From: JBHOQX01 sp042408595 | GTDB taxonomy: Bacteria > Chloroflexota > Chloroflexia > Chloroflexales > Roseiflexaceae | Assembly (NCBI GenBank): GCA_042408595.1 | Contig: JBHOQX010000123.1 | Span: 1 to 22,552 of the forward strand | Length of the DNA stretch: 22,552 bases | Reading direction: 5' to 3' | Part shown: piece by piece, positions 8,136 through 14,768 of the stretch | Position numbering within the stretch: position 1 is the first letter of the stretch | Layout of the letters: the number at the start of each line of letters is the position of its first letter | Notes under the pieces: model-generated | Databases searched by the model: none | The model's input: only the letters and a program-made list of their open reading frames with translations | What the model was told of the DNA's origin: nothing | Position numbers and translations under genes: made by a program

Positions 8136-8912
8136 TCACGCTGGCGCGATAGCGAGCACCCGCAGCGGGCTGCCGCTCCCGTCCACGATCTTGAGCGGCG
8201 CGGCGATCACCACCGCCCCGGTCGGCGGGAGTTGGTCGAGGTTGCACAGGCTGGCCAAGCCGAACTTCCCGGCGCCATGCATGATCGCGTGGTTCGGGAA
8301 AGGCGGGTCGAACGTGCCGGCCTGCCCTGCGTCTGTGCCGACCGTCTCCACGCCGACGCCCAGGATGTCGCGCTCGTAGGCCAGGAACTCCGAGGCGCTC
8401 TTGTGGAAGCCGGGGGAGTGCGGCCCATCCGCGGCGACGTTCAGGAACGCGGCGCCCTGGCGCTTGCTCCAGTCGGTGCGGAGCAGCACCCACGCGCCGG
8501 CCGGGATGCGGCCGCGCTCGGCCTCCCATGCCAGGATATGCTCGGGCGTGAGGAGAAAGTCGGGGTAGAGACTGACCTCTTGGCTGACATCGATCACGCA
8601 GGCCGGGCCGATGAAGCGCCGCGCCGGGATGGTGTCGCAGCGGTTGTCGGGCAGGTCCTTGCCGGTGATCCAGTGCACCGGGGCGTCGAAGTGTGTGCCG
8701 GTGTGCTCGCCGAGATGCAGCGTGTTCCAGTACCAGGCCGGCCCCCGTTCGTCGTAGCGCGAGATCTGCTCGATCGTCAGCCCCGGCGACGAGGCGAAGA
8801 TCGGCGGCAGGTCGATCACCGGCGTCTCCGGCCCGAGGGGCTGTGTCAGATCGACGACCTTCAGCCGCCCGGCATTCAGCTCCTCGACGAGCTGGGAAAG
8901 TACGGTAGACAT
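8136..8912 (-). CDS. cyclase-family metal-dependent hydrolase (kynurenine formamidase or isatin hydrolase type)
   Basis: A 258-residue member of the cyclase/KynB superfamily. The signature HTGTHFDAPVH at 70-80 supplies the metal ligands His70, His74, Asp76 and His80, and DLTQPLGPETPVIDLPP near the N-terminus is typical. Members hydrolyse amide bonds: bacterial kynurenine formamidase releases formate from N-formylkynurenine, while isatin hydrolase opens isatin to isatinate. Next to tryptophan dioxygenase, formamidase is the simplest assignment. However, the protein is longer than compact KynB (about 210 residues) and closer in length to isatin hydrolases, so both remain open. The ATG at 8912 has AGGGAG 6 bases upstream; an earlier in-frame start would add 20 codons without a good site. 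It may be the last gene of the leftward run or have its own promoter in the long gap upstream. Confidence 0.88.
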   Translation of the reverse strand: MSTVLSQLVEELNAGRLKVVDLTQPLGPETPVIDLPPIFASSPGLTIEQISRYDERGPAWYWNTLHLGEHTGTHFDAPVHWITGKDLPDNRCDTIPARRFIGPACVIDVSQEVSLYPDFLLTPEHILAWEAERGRIPAGAWVLLRTDWSKRQGAAFLNVAADGPHSPGFHKSASEFLAYERDILGVGVETVGTDAGQAGTFDPPFPNHAIMHGAGKFGLASLCNLDQLPPTGAVVIAAPLKIVDGSGSPLRVLAIAPA

Positions 8913-9309
8913 CGTAGACTCCCTGTTGATGCGAGATCGGCGATACACGATTGGGCCTTCCCGCCATCTCACTCTCTCAGTTCGATGTTGTCCATCGGAT
9001 CATAAGTCGTCAGAAGCTGTCTGAAACCAGGGGTTCGAGGGCGCAACTCTCCAAGATTTTTCCGCCGCGCCGTCGTTGGCTGCGCCGCCGACCGCGCGGC
9101 GGCGCAGGATTGCTCTTGGGAGCCGGCGGCCTCCCAATCCCCCCTCGGAGCGTTTCAGACAGCCGCTCACATGCGAACCTTCACCCCCTGCCCTGTCAGG
9201 TGTCGATTTTCGACTTTTTGGCGCGCGCTTCTGGCTTCAGAATGCGACAAACAGCGATTCAGGCTGAAGGAGCGTTTCTTCGCATCAGAATCCGCTCCGC
9301 TAAACAAAC
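8913..9309. other. 397-base intergenic region without a gene
   Basis: This gap separates the ThDP beta-chain gene from the cyclase-family gene, both leftward. I see no supported gene in it; the open frames are short and lack family features. It contains the repeat element at 9011-9164, a GC-rich stem-prone stretch (9060-9100, rich in CGCCG) and a more AT-rich part near 9180-9309 next to the beta-chain stop. No convincing -35/-10 pair for the cyclase gene was found. Confidence 0.7.
9011..9164. repeat. MITE-like intergenic repeat copy 2 (CTGTCTGA family)
   Basis: The left end CAGAAGCTGTCTGAAAC begins with the same 14 bases as at 6230. The right end GCGTTTCAGACAGCC (9150-9164) is its inverse: GCTGTCTGAAAC (9016-9027) and GTTTCAGACAGC (9152-9163) form a perfect 12-base terminal inverted repeat around 124 bases. 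The right end also resembles 15725-15739 (GCGTTTCGGGCAGCC, 13 of 15 bases). No open frame inside encodes a transposase, so a small non-autonomous element or a spread regulatory repeat is likely. Confidence 0.55.
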
Positions 9310-9900
9310 CTACACTGTGCGCTGTGTCTCGGTGCCTTTGATCTCCTTCAGGTATCGCGCGAACTGAAACCGGTTCTCCAACAGCGGCAGGTCGGTCACG
9401 AAGGCTTTCGGGCCGACCGCCTCGACTTTGGCGACGAGCGTCGTCAGTTCGCCGGCAGCCAGCGCCGCGTCGAACGCCGCGGTGAACACATCGAGGTCGC
9501 GGACGGTGGCGGTGCGCGGCACGCCGGCGGCAGCCGCGATCCCCGCCAGGTCGCTCCCGGTCGCAGTGGCTGTCGGGAAGCCGCCGACCGACAGCAGGCT
9601 CTCGTTGTCGAAAACCACATGGAGCAGGTTCTTCGGGCGGTAGCGCGCCAGGGTCGTCAGCCCGCCCAGATTCATCAGCACCGAGCCGTCGCCGTCGAAG
9701 ACGACGACCTGCAATTCCGGACGGCTCAGGGCGATGCCAAGGCCCATGGACGAGGCCAGGCCCATGGCGTGCTGCAGGTAGAAGAAATTCGGCCGGTGGC
9801 CGATCGATTGCAGCTCCGCTGCCACCGCGCCCATGATCGTCACCACGACACAGCGCTCCAGCCGGTCGTACACCGCCTGCATCGCGTCGATTCGGAGCAT
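9310..9900 (-). CDS. ThDP-dependent decarboxylase beta chain (sulfopyruvate/phosphonopyruvate decarboxylase-like)
   Basis: A 196-residue thiamine diphosphate-binding (PP) half-enzyme. The motif GDGSVLMNLGG at 70-80, with NE at 99-100 after VVFD, matches the GDG...N ThDP/Mg2+ signature. The length fits the small beta subunit of two-chain sulfopyruvate decarboxylase (ComE type). Such enzymes decarboxylate short 2-oxo acids or act on related C-C bonds. Together with the neighbouring alpha chain it should form one active enzyme at the subunit interface. The ATG at 9900 is preceded by GGAGG; an upstream in-frame start would run into the AT-rich spacer and is rejected. Its substrate is unknown. Placement at the end of a ligase-led aromatic operon suggests a ring-derived 2-oxo acid, isatinate (2-aminophenylglyoxylate), or a C-C cleavage step. 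Confidence 0.85.
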   Translation of the reverse strand: MLRIDAMQAVYDRLERCVVVTIMGAVAAELQSIGHRPNFFYLQHAMGLASSMGLGIALSRPELQVVVFDGDGSVLMNLGGLTTLARYRPKNLLHVVFDNESLLSVGGFPTATATGSDLAGIAAAAGVPRTATVRDLDVFTAAFDAALAAGELTTLVAKVEAVGPKAFVTDLPLLENRFQFARYLKEIKGTETQRTV

Positions 9901-10063
9901 AGGCCCTCCGGAAAGTGCATAATGTACGATGGACGATGAGCAATGAAGAGATCTGGGATTTAAGTTCGCCACGTACTCGATGAAAGACGCTGCCTATCTG
10001 CGCCTTTTCTTCTTTTCAATTCTCATTTCACACTTTTCATTTTTTATTATGCACTATCTATTC
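9901..10063. repeat. AT-rich spacer with inverted-repeat ends between ThDP alpha and beta genes
   Basis: AGTGCATAAT (9914-9923) and ATTATGCACT (10046-10055) are a perfect 10-base inverted pair enclosing 122 bases. The right half is strikingly pyrimidine-rich on the plus strand (CTTTTCTTCTTTTCAATTCT and similar), unlike anything else in this GC-rich window. No gene is visible. It separates two subunits that normally lie adjacent or overlapping, which suggests an insertion. Confidence 0.5.
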
Positions 10064-10579
10064 TCATACCTCCTCCCACATCATATCACGGCACAGCAAC
10101 AGCGCGACCGGCTTGAGCGACGATTCGGCCAGCGTCACCGCTTTCTGGATACGGCGCGCGAGGTGGGTCGGCTCGTCCAGCCGCGCGTAGGGGATGCTCA
10201 GCGCGTTCAGCAGCGGCTCGGTCACGCCGCCGCCCTCGGTTTGCCACGGGTCGCGCTCGCCGAATTCGCCACGGTAGCTGATCAACATTGTCAGCGGGAT
10301 GCGGTACAGCCGCGCCAGCGACACGATCCCGTTGATGCTCTGGAGAAAGCCATGATTTTGCATCAGCATCGCGGAGCGAACGCCGGCCAGGTGCGCGCCA
10401 GCGGAAATGCCGACGCCCTCCTCTTCCTTGGCCAGCCGCACCAGCGTCATCTCCGGGTCGTCCTCCGCCATGCGGATGAGGTGGACGAGCCAGGTCTCCG
10501 GCAGGGCCGAGATCAGGCGGATGCCGCATCCCTTCAGACCGTCGTAGATCAATTGTGAATTCACGATTGAGACTGGCAT
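10064..10579 (-). CDS. ThDP-dependent decarboxylase alpha chain (sulfopyruvate/phosphonopyruvate decarboxylase-like)
   Basis: A 171-residue pyrimidine-binding (PYR) half of a two-chain ThDP enzyme. LVRLAKEEEGVGISAGAHLAG carries the conserved Glu (about residue 54) that activates the thiamine aminopyrimidine. LMQNHGFLQSINGI and ISYRGEFGERDPWQTEGGG are typical of the sulfopyruvate/phosphonopyruvate decarboxylase alpha family, and the length agrees with ComD-type subunits. The ATG lies 5 bases after the ligase stop, and its GAGGA site overlaps the last ligase codons, so the two genes are translationally coupled and almost certainly work together. The beta chain follows after an unusual 163-base AT-rich spacer. 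Coenzyme M synthesis genes are absent, so sulfopyruvate itself is an unlikely substrate. Confidence 0.86.
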   Translation of the reverse strand: MPVSIVNSQLIYDGLKGCGIRLISALPETWLVHLIRMAEDDPEMTLVRLAKEEEGVGISAGAHLAGVRSAMLMQNHGFLQSINGIVSLARLYRIPLTMLISYRGEFGERDPWQTEGGGVTEPLLNALSIPYARLDEPTHLARRIQKAVTLAESSLKPVALLLCRDMMWEEV

Positions 10580-10584
10580 CGAGG

Positions 10585-12123
10585 CTATCCTCGCAGTTTG
10601 AAGCGCTGAATCTTGCCGGTCGCGGTCTTCGGCAGTTCATCGGTGAACACGATCCAGCGCGGGCGCTTGTACTCGGCCATCTGCTCGCGGCAGAAGGCGA
10701 TCAACTCCTGCGCCAGCCCCTCCGACGGCTGGTGGCCCGGCCGCAGTATGACGAACGCCTTCGGCTTGATCAGGCCGGCCTGGTCTGGCGCGCCAACCAC
10801 CGCGCACTCCAACACCGCTTCGTGGCGCAGCAGCGTGCTCTCGACCTCGGTCGGCGATACCCAGATGCCGCCGACCTTGAGCATGTCGTCGGAGCGGCCG
10901 GCATGCCAGTAGTAGCCGTCTTCATCGACATAATACTTGTCGCCGGTGAACAGCCACTCGCCGCGGAACGTCTGGCGGCTTTTGTCGTACTGATGCAGGT
11001 AGCTCAGCGCCGCGGACGGGCTGCTGATCAGCAGGTTACCGATCTCGCCGCGGGGAACGTCGCGCCCTTCGTCGTCCACCAGCCGGACGCGAATGCCCTC
11101 GACCGGCCTGCCGCTGCTGCCGGGGCGGATGTCGCCGGGGCGGTTCGAGATAAAAATATGCCAGTTCTCGGTGGAGCCGATGCCGTCGATGATGTCGAGC
11201 CCGGTGCGCTCCTTCCAGGCGTACCAGATCGGCGCGGGCAGCGCCTCGCCGGCCGAGACGCACAGGCGGAGCGAGGAAAGGTCATAGCTGTCGAGGTTGT
11301 CGAGCGCCAGCATTGTCGCATACCCGGTCGGCGCATTGTAGAAGATCGTCGGCTGGAAGCGCTGGATCGTTTCCAGCACCTGGGTGGCGACGCGCGGCGG
11401 CCCGGCGAAGAGCACGCAGCTCGCGCCGACATACCACGGAAAGATCAGGTTGCCGCCGGTGCCGAAGGTGAAGAAGAGCTTTGCGGTGGCGAAGGTGCGG
11501 TCGTCCTCGCGCAGGCCGAGCGTGTTCACCGCCCAGAGCTGCGCGGTGATCGGCAGGTCCTTGTGAGCATGCGGGATGCCCTTCGGCTCGCCGGTGGTGC
11601 CGCTTGAGTAGTTGAGCATGCAGAGGTCGTCGCGGTGCGTCTCCTCGATCGGGAGCTCCGCCGGCTCCGCCTCGATCAGCCGCCGGTAGCCGAGGAAGCC
11701 GTCGGGCGCGTCTGGGCCGATGACGATGATGTGCTCCAACGCCGGGAGCTGCGGGCGCAGGCCGGCCACCGCCGGCAGCAGTGCGTCCTGCACGAACAGC
11801 ACGCGGGTGCGGCTGTCGCGCAGCATGTAGTGGTAGTCATGCGACTTCAGCAGCGTGTTCAATCCGACCGAGACCGCGCCGATCTTGAGCGTACCGAAGA
11901 ACGCGGCGACCCACTCAGCCGAGTCGAGCGCCAGGATGCCAACAGACTCGCCGAAGCGCACCCCCAGGCGGCGCAGCGCATTGCCGACCCGGTTCGACTC
12001 GGCGGACATCTCGCGGAAGGTGAGCGTCCGCGCCGCGCTGAACAGCGCCGGCTTGTCGGCGCGCGCAGCCAGGTTGCGCTCCAGGATGTCGGCGGCGTTG
12101 TAAGTAACCGATATCGTACTCAT
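10585..12123 (-). CDS. benzoate-CoA ligase family protein, probable 2-aminobenzoate (anthranilate)-CoA ligase
   Basis: A 512-residue ANL-superfamily adenylate-forming ligase that joins an aromatic acid to CoA using ATP. It shows the P-loop YSSGTTGEPKGIPH (172-185), FFTFGTGGNLIFPWY typical of the benzoate-CoA ligase family, GIGSTENWHIFISN (an aromatic-pocket/ATP motif), LFTGDKYYVDEDGYYWHAGRSDDMLKVGG with the ATP-binding Asp and hinge, and the C-terminal catalytic Lys504 in PKTATGKIQR. The ATG at 12123 has an AGGCGAGG-like site. It sits 68 bases after the acyl-CoA dehydrogenase gene and 5 bases before the ThDP alpha gene. Anthranilate is inferred as substrate from the nearby aminobenzoyl-CoA-type monooxygenase and tryptophan dioxygenase; benzoate or salicylate cannot be excluded from sequence alone. 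Confidence 0.92.
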   Translation of the reverse strand: MSTISVTYNAADILERNLAARADKPALFSAARTLTFREMSAESNRVGNALRRLGVRFGESVGILALDSAEWVAAFFGTLKIGAVSVGLNTLLKSHDYHYMLRDSRTRVLFVQDALLPAVAGLRPQLPALEHIIVIGPDAPDGFLGYRRLIEAEPAELPIEETHRDDLCMLNYSSGTTGEPKGIPHAHKDLPITAQLWAVNTLGLREDDRTFATAKLFFTFGTGGNLIFPWYVGASCVLFAGPPRVATQVLETIQRFQPTIFYNAPTGYATMLALDNLDSYDLSSLRLCVSAGEALPAPIWYAWKERTGLDIIDGIGSTENWHIFISNRPGDIRPGSSGRPVEGIRVRLVDDEGRDVPRGEIGNLLISSPSAALSYLHQYDKSRQTFRGEWLFTGDKYYVDEDGYYWHAGRSDDMLKVGGIWVSPTEVESTLLRHEAVLECAVVGAPDQAGLIKPKAFVILRPGHQPSEGLAQELIAFCREQMAEYKRPRWIVFTDELPKTATGKIQRFKLRG

Positions 12124-12146
12124 GGGCGCCTCGCCTTTGAGAAGTC

Positions 12147-12193
12147 AGACGGTCAGACAGTCAGACGGCAGATATCTGACTGTCTGACCGTCT
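12147..12193. repeat. perfect 19-base inverted repeat between acyl-CoA dehydrogenase and ligase genes
   Basis: AGACGGTCAGACAGTCAGA (12147-12165) is exactly complementary to 12175-12193, with a 9-base loop. TCAGAC recurs every 8 bases (12145, 12153, 12161), so the arm is itself a tandem repeat. The right arm reaches into the dehydrogenase stop codon (12192-12194). With no T-run, it may be an mRNA stabiliser, attenuator or processing site within the operon rather than a terminator. Confidence 0.8.
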
Positions 12194-13340
12194 ACTCCTT
12201 CCCGATCATCTCCCGCGCAATCACGATCCGCTGGATATGGCTGGTTCCCTCATAGATCTGTAGTCCCTTGATGTCGCGGTAGTAGCGTTCGACCGGGTAC
12301 TCGTTCGAGTAGCCGCGCCCGCCGTGGATGAGCACCGCGTCGGAGGCCGCTTTGACTGCCATTTCGGTGGCGAAGAGCTTGGCGATCGAGGTTGCGCGCG
12401 TCGTCGGCAGGCCCTGGTCTTTCATCCAGGCCGCGCGGTAGACGAGCAGGCGCGCTGCCTCGACATCGGCGGCCATGTCGGCGAGCTGGGCCTGGATCAT
12501 CTCGAAATCGCCGATCCGCCTGCCGAACTGCCGCCGCTGGCGGGCGAAGGCCACGCAGGCGTCCAGGCAGGCCTGCGCCACACCGACCGCCCCGGCCGCC
12601 ACGCCGAGCCGCCCGTGGTCGAGCGCGGCCATGGCCACTTTGAAGCCCTGGCCCGCTTCGCCCAGCAGCGCATCCTTCGGCACGCGGCATTCCTCGAAGC
12701 GGATGCGGGCGTGGTCCGCGGCGCGGTGACCGAGCTCCCGGCCGGGCATCGGCGCACGGATGACGCCGGGGGTGTCGGTGGGCACGAGCAGCGCGCAGAT
12801 GCCGCGGTGGCCCGCGCTACGGTCGCGGCTGGCAAAGACGATCGCGATGTTGGCGATGTTGCCGTTGGTGATCCAGATCTTCTCACCGTTCAGGACATAG
12901 CAGTCATCCTCCTCGCGTAGCGTCGTTTCGATGCTCGCGGCGTCCGAGCCGGCGTTTGGCTCGGTCAGGCAGTAGCAGCCGATCCAGGCGCCGCTGGCCA
13001 GGCGCGGCAGGATGCGCCGCTGCTGCGCCGCCGTCCCCCAATCGCGGATGCAGAGCGACACCAGGCCAGTGTGCACTGCCAGAAAGCCCCGCACCGAGGA
13101 GTCGACGCGCCCTAGCTCCTCGTACACCAGCGCCGTGCTGACATAATCCATGCCGCTGCCGCCGTACTCGGGCGCGATCGGCCCGGCCAGCAGCCCGAGC
13201 GCGCCCATGCGCGGCACGAGCTGCCCTGGGAACTCGCCGCGCTCGTCCGCGTCGCGGGTCAGCGGTGCGACCTCCTCCTGCGCGAAGGCGCGTGCGCGGG
13301 CCTGTACGGCCTGCTGTGCCGGTGTGAGGCTGAAGTCCAT
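12192..13340 (-). CDS. acyl-CoA dehydrogenase
   Basis: A 382-residue FAD-dependent acyl-CoA dehydrogenase of usual length that introduces a 2,3-double bond into an acyl-CoA and passes electrons to ETF. It has the N-terminal helical domain, the FAD/substrate motif CYCLTEPNAGSDAASI, GEKIWITNGNIANI, the QRRQFGRRIGDFEMIQ helix, a GGRGYSNEYPVERYYRD segment and the catalytic base Glu364 in IYEGTSHIQR. All key residues are present, so it should be active. It sits between the Rid-protein and ligase genes in the leftward run, with a weak AAGGG site before the ATG at 13340. In context it would act on a ring-derived or ring-opened acyl-CoA after dearomatisation; the true substrate is not deducible. Confidence 0.95.
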   Translation of the reverse strand: MDFSLTPAQQAVQARARAFAQEEVAPLTRDADERGEFPGQLVPRMGALGLLAGPIAPEYGGSGMDYVSTALVYEELGRVDSSVRGFLAVHTGLVSLCIRDWGTAAQQRRILPRLASGAWIGCYCLTEPNAGSDAASIETTLREEDDCYVLNGEKIWITNGNIANIAIVFASRDRSAGHRGICALLVPTDTPGVIRAPMPGRELGHRAADHARIRFEECRVPKDALLGEAGQGFKVAMAALDHGRLGVAAGAVGVAQACLDACVAFARQRRQFGRRIGDFEMIQAQLADMAADVEAARLLVYRAAWMKDQGLPTTRATSIAKLFATEMAVKAASDAVLIHGGRGYSNEYPVERYYRDIKGLQIYEGTSHIQRIVIAREMIGKE

Positions 13341-13359
13341 CGCCAGACGCCCTTGTGTT

Positions 13360-13435
13360 AACCACGAAGCGCACGAAGCGCTGTCAGCGTCCAGATGTTT
13401 CGGCGCCGCTCTGCTCTTCGTGGCCTTCGCGGGTT
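13360..13435. repeat. imperfect long inverted repeat (CACGAAG type) between Rid and acyl-CoA dehydrogenase genes
   Basis: AACCACGAAGCGCACGAAG (13360-13378) faces 13416-13435, whose complement is AACCCGCGAAGGCCACGAAG, a near match with one indel. CACGAAG occurs twice in the left arm. This resembles the dispersed AACCACGAAG-type intergenic repeats I know from several bacterial phyla. The right arm overlaps the Rid stop codon. Confidence 0.6.
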
Positions 13436-13835
13436 ATTGCGCGAGCACCGCGAACCCTTCCATCTCGATCAGCGCGTCGTCCTGGAACAGGCTCGTGACC
13501 TCGAACAGCGCCATCGCCGGGTAGTAGCCGCCGAAGAACTCGCGAAACAGCGCGCCGAGCGGCTGAAGCTGCGCCCGATAGGCCGCCCGGTCGGTGACAT
13601 ACACGTTCAGCTTGACGATGTCCTGCATCTCGCCGCCCGCCGCCCGGACGACCGCCCGCAGGTTGGTGAGGACCTGGCAGCACTGCGCCAGGATATCCCC
13701 CGGCGCGACGATCCGCCCCGCGGCGTCGCTCGCGTCCTGCCCGGCGAGCCACAGCACCCGGCCGCCCTCGGTCAGGATGCCATGGGTGAAGCCGGCGGGC
13801 CTGGCCAGGTCGGGCGGGTTGACGAGATCTTTCAT
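13434..13835 (-). CDS. Rid (YjgF/YER057c/UK114) family protein lacking the canonical arginine
   Basis: A 133-residue protein of the Rid fold (trimeric, ligand sites at subunit interfaces). VLWLAGQDASDAAGRIV, ILAQCCQVLTNLRAVVRAAGG, IVKLNVYVTD and YYPAMALFEVTSLFQDDALIEMEGFAV align with family blocks. RidA hydrolyses enamine/imine intermediates using an arginine in its PAR motif; here that position is Met108 (PAM), while the C-terminal Glu124 region is kept. It therefore belongs to a non-RidA branch and its chemistry may differ. The ATG at 13835 starts the family homology; an in-frame ATG 15 codons earlier is possible. It lies between the crotonase (89-base gap) and acyl-CoA dehydrogenase genes. 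Acting on the enamine ring product of aminobenzoyl-CoA hydroxylation is an attractive inference. Confidence 0.9.
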   Translation of the reverse strand: MKDLVNPPDLARPAGFTHGILTEGGRVLWLAGQDASDAAGRIVAPGDILAQCCQVLTNLRAVVRAAGGEMQDIVKLNVYVTDRAAYRAQLQPLGALFREFFGGYYPAMALFEVTSLFQDDALIEMEGFAVLAQ

Positions 13836-13924
13836 AGCGATCGCTCGAACGCGACGACGGAGGACGACGGACGAAAACATGCTTTCGTTTTGAGCAGCGC
13901 CTCTACAGCGCCCGGCTTCGGCGC

Positions 13925-14716
13925 TCAGCGCCCGGTGAACCGCGGCTGCACCTTCTCCAGAAAGGCGCGGTAAAAGATGCGGTGGTCCTCGGCCATCATC
14001 AGCAGCGCCTGCGCCTGCGCCTCGGCTTCGAGCGCGCTGAGCAGGTCCATGTTCCATTCGTTGTTGAGCATGCGCTTGGTCATGCGAAGCGCCAGCCCCG
14101 GCCCCTCCGCCAGCCGCTGCGCCCAGGCCTGCGCCGTCGGCAGCAGGTCGTCGTGCGGCACGACCCGATTGACCAGGCCGTAGCGCTCGGCGGTGGCGGC
14201 GTCGATGCTGTCGCCGAACAACAGCAGCTCGGCGGCGCGCCCCTGTCCGACGACGCGCGGCAGCAGGTAGGCCGCGCCCATGTCCGCGCCGGTCAGCCCG
14301 ACGCGGGTGAACAGAAAGGCGATCATGGCACGCTCGGAGGCCAGCCGCAGGTCGGATGCGAGCGCGATCACCGCGCCGGCCCCGGCGGTGGTGCCGTTCA
14401 GCGCGGCGATGATCGGCGTGTCGAGCAGGCGCATGTTGGCGACCAGCTCGCCGGTCATACGGGTGAACTCCAGGTGCTCCTTGACGCCGCGCTCCAGCAT
14501 CGCACCGATGATCGCGTGGACATCGCCGCCGGAGCAGAAGCCGCGCCCCTCGCCGGTGATGATCACCGCCCGCACGCCGTCGTCGCCGCGGAGCGCCGCG
14601 AACAGGTCGCGCAGTTGGGCGTAGATGTCGAGCGTGATCGCGTTGAGCACCTCGGGCCGGTCGAGCGTGATCGTCGCCACGCCGCCGGTCGCCTCGTAGC
14701 GGAAGTCGTAACCCAT
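13925..14716 (-). CDS. enoyl-CoA hydratase/isomerase family (PaaG-like crotonase)
   Basis: A 263-residue crotonase-fold protein. The CoA/oxyanion-hole loops are clear: GRGFCSGGDV (58-66) and NGTTAGAGAVIALASD (107-122). Compared with classical enoyl-CoA hydratase, both catalytic glutamates appear to be missing, replaced by Val116 and Phe136. The segment FLFTRVGLTGADMGAAYLLPR (134-154) instead resembles the isomerase/hydrolase group containing PaaG, with a candidate acid at Asp145. Simple hydration is therefore less likely than isomerisation or ring hydrolysis of a cyclic 3-oxoacyl-CoA. The ATG at 14716 has GGAG 6 bases upstream, and the gene follows the SDR gene by 52 bases. A role in opening or isomerising the dearomatised ring is inferred. 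Confidence 0.93.
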   Translation of the reverse strand: MGYDFRYEATGGVATITLDRPEVLNAITLDIYAQLRDLFAALRGDDGVRAVIITGEGRGFCSGGDVHAIIGAMLERGVKEHLEFTRMTGELVANMRLLDTPIIAALNGTTAGAGAVIALASDLRLASERAMIAFLFTRVGLTGADMGAAYLLPRVVGQGRAAELLLFGDSIDAATAERYGLVNRVVPHDDLLPTAQAWAQRLAEGPGLALRMTKRMLNNEWNMDLLSALEAEAQAQALLMMAEDHRIFYRAFLEKVQPRFTGR

Positions 14717-14768
14717 GCGCGTCTCCGGGCCGCGGGTAAGGACGCCGTGCTTCGTGTCCCACCGGCGA

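Noticed and set aside
9011..9164. A complete insertion sequence
   Set aside because: The terminal inverted repeats are real, but 154 bases cannot encode a transposase and no clear target duplication is visible; kept only as a repeat element.
9310..10579. ThDP pair as coenzyme M biosynthesis sulfopyruvate decarboxylase
   Set aside because: Subunit sizes match, but no other coenzyme M gene is present and the operon is aromatic-catabolic; the similarity is to the family only.
12145..12166. TCAGAC repeats as a CRISPR array
   Set aside because: The unit is 6-8 bases with no spacers and forms a single hairpin; it lacks any CRISPR geometry.
13434..14762. A 442-codon frame suggesting a fusion ending in the Rid domain
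   Set aside because: Only the last 133 codons resemble a protein family; the upstream part is the crotonase gene read in the wrong frame.
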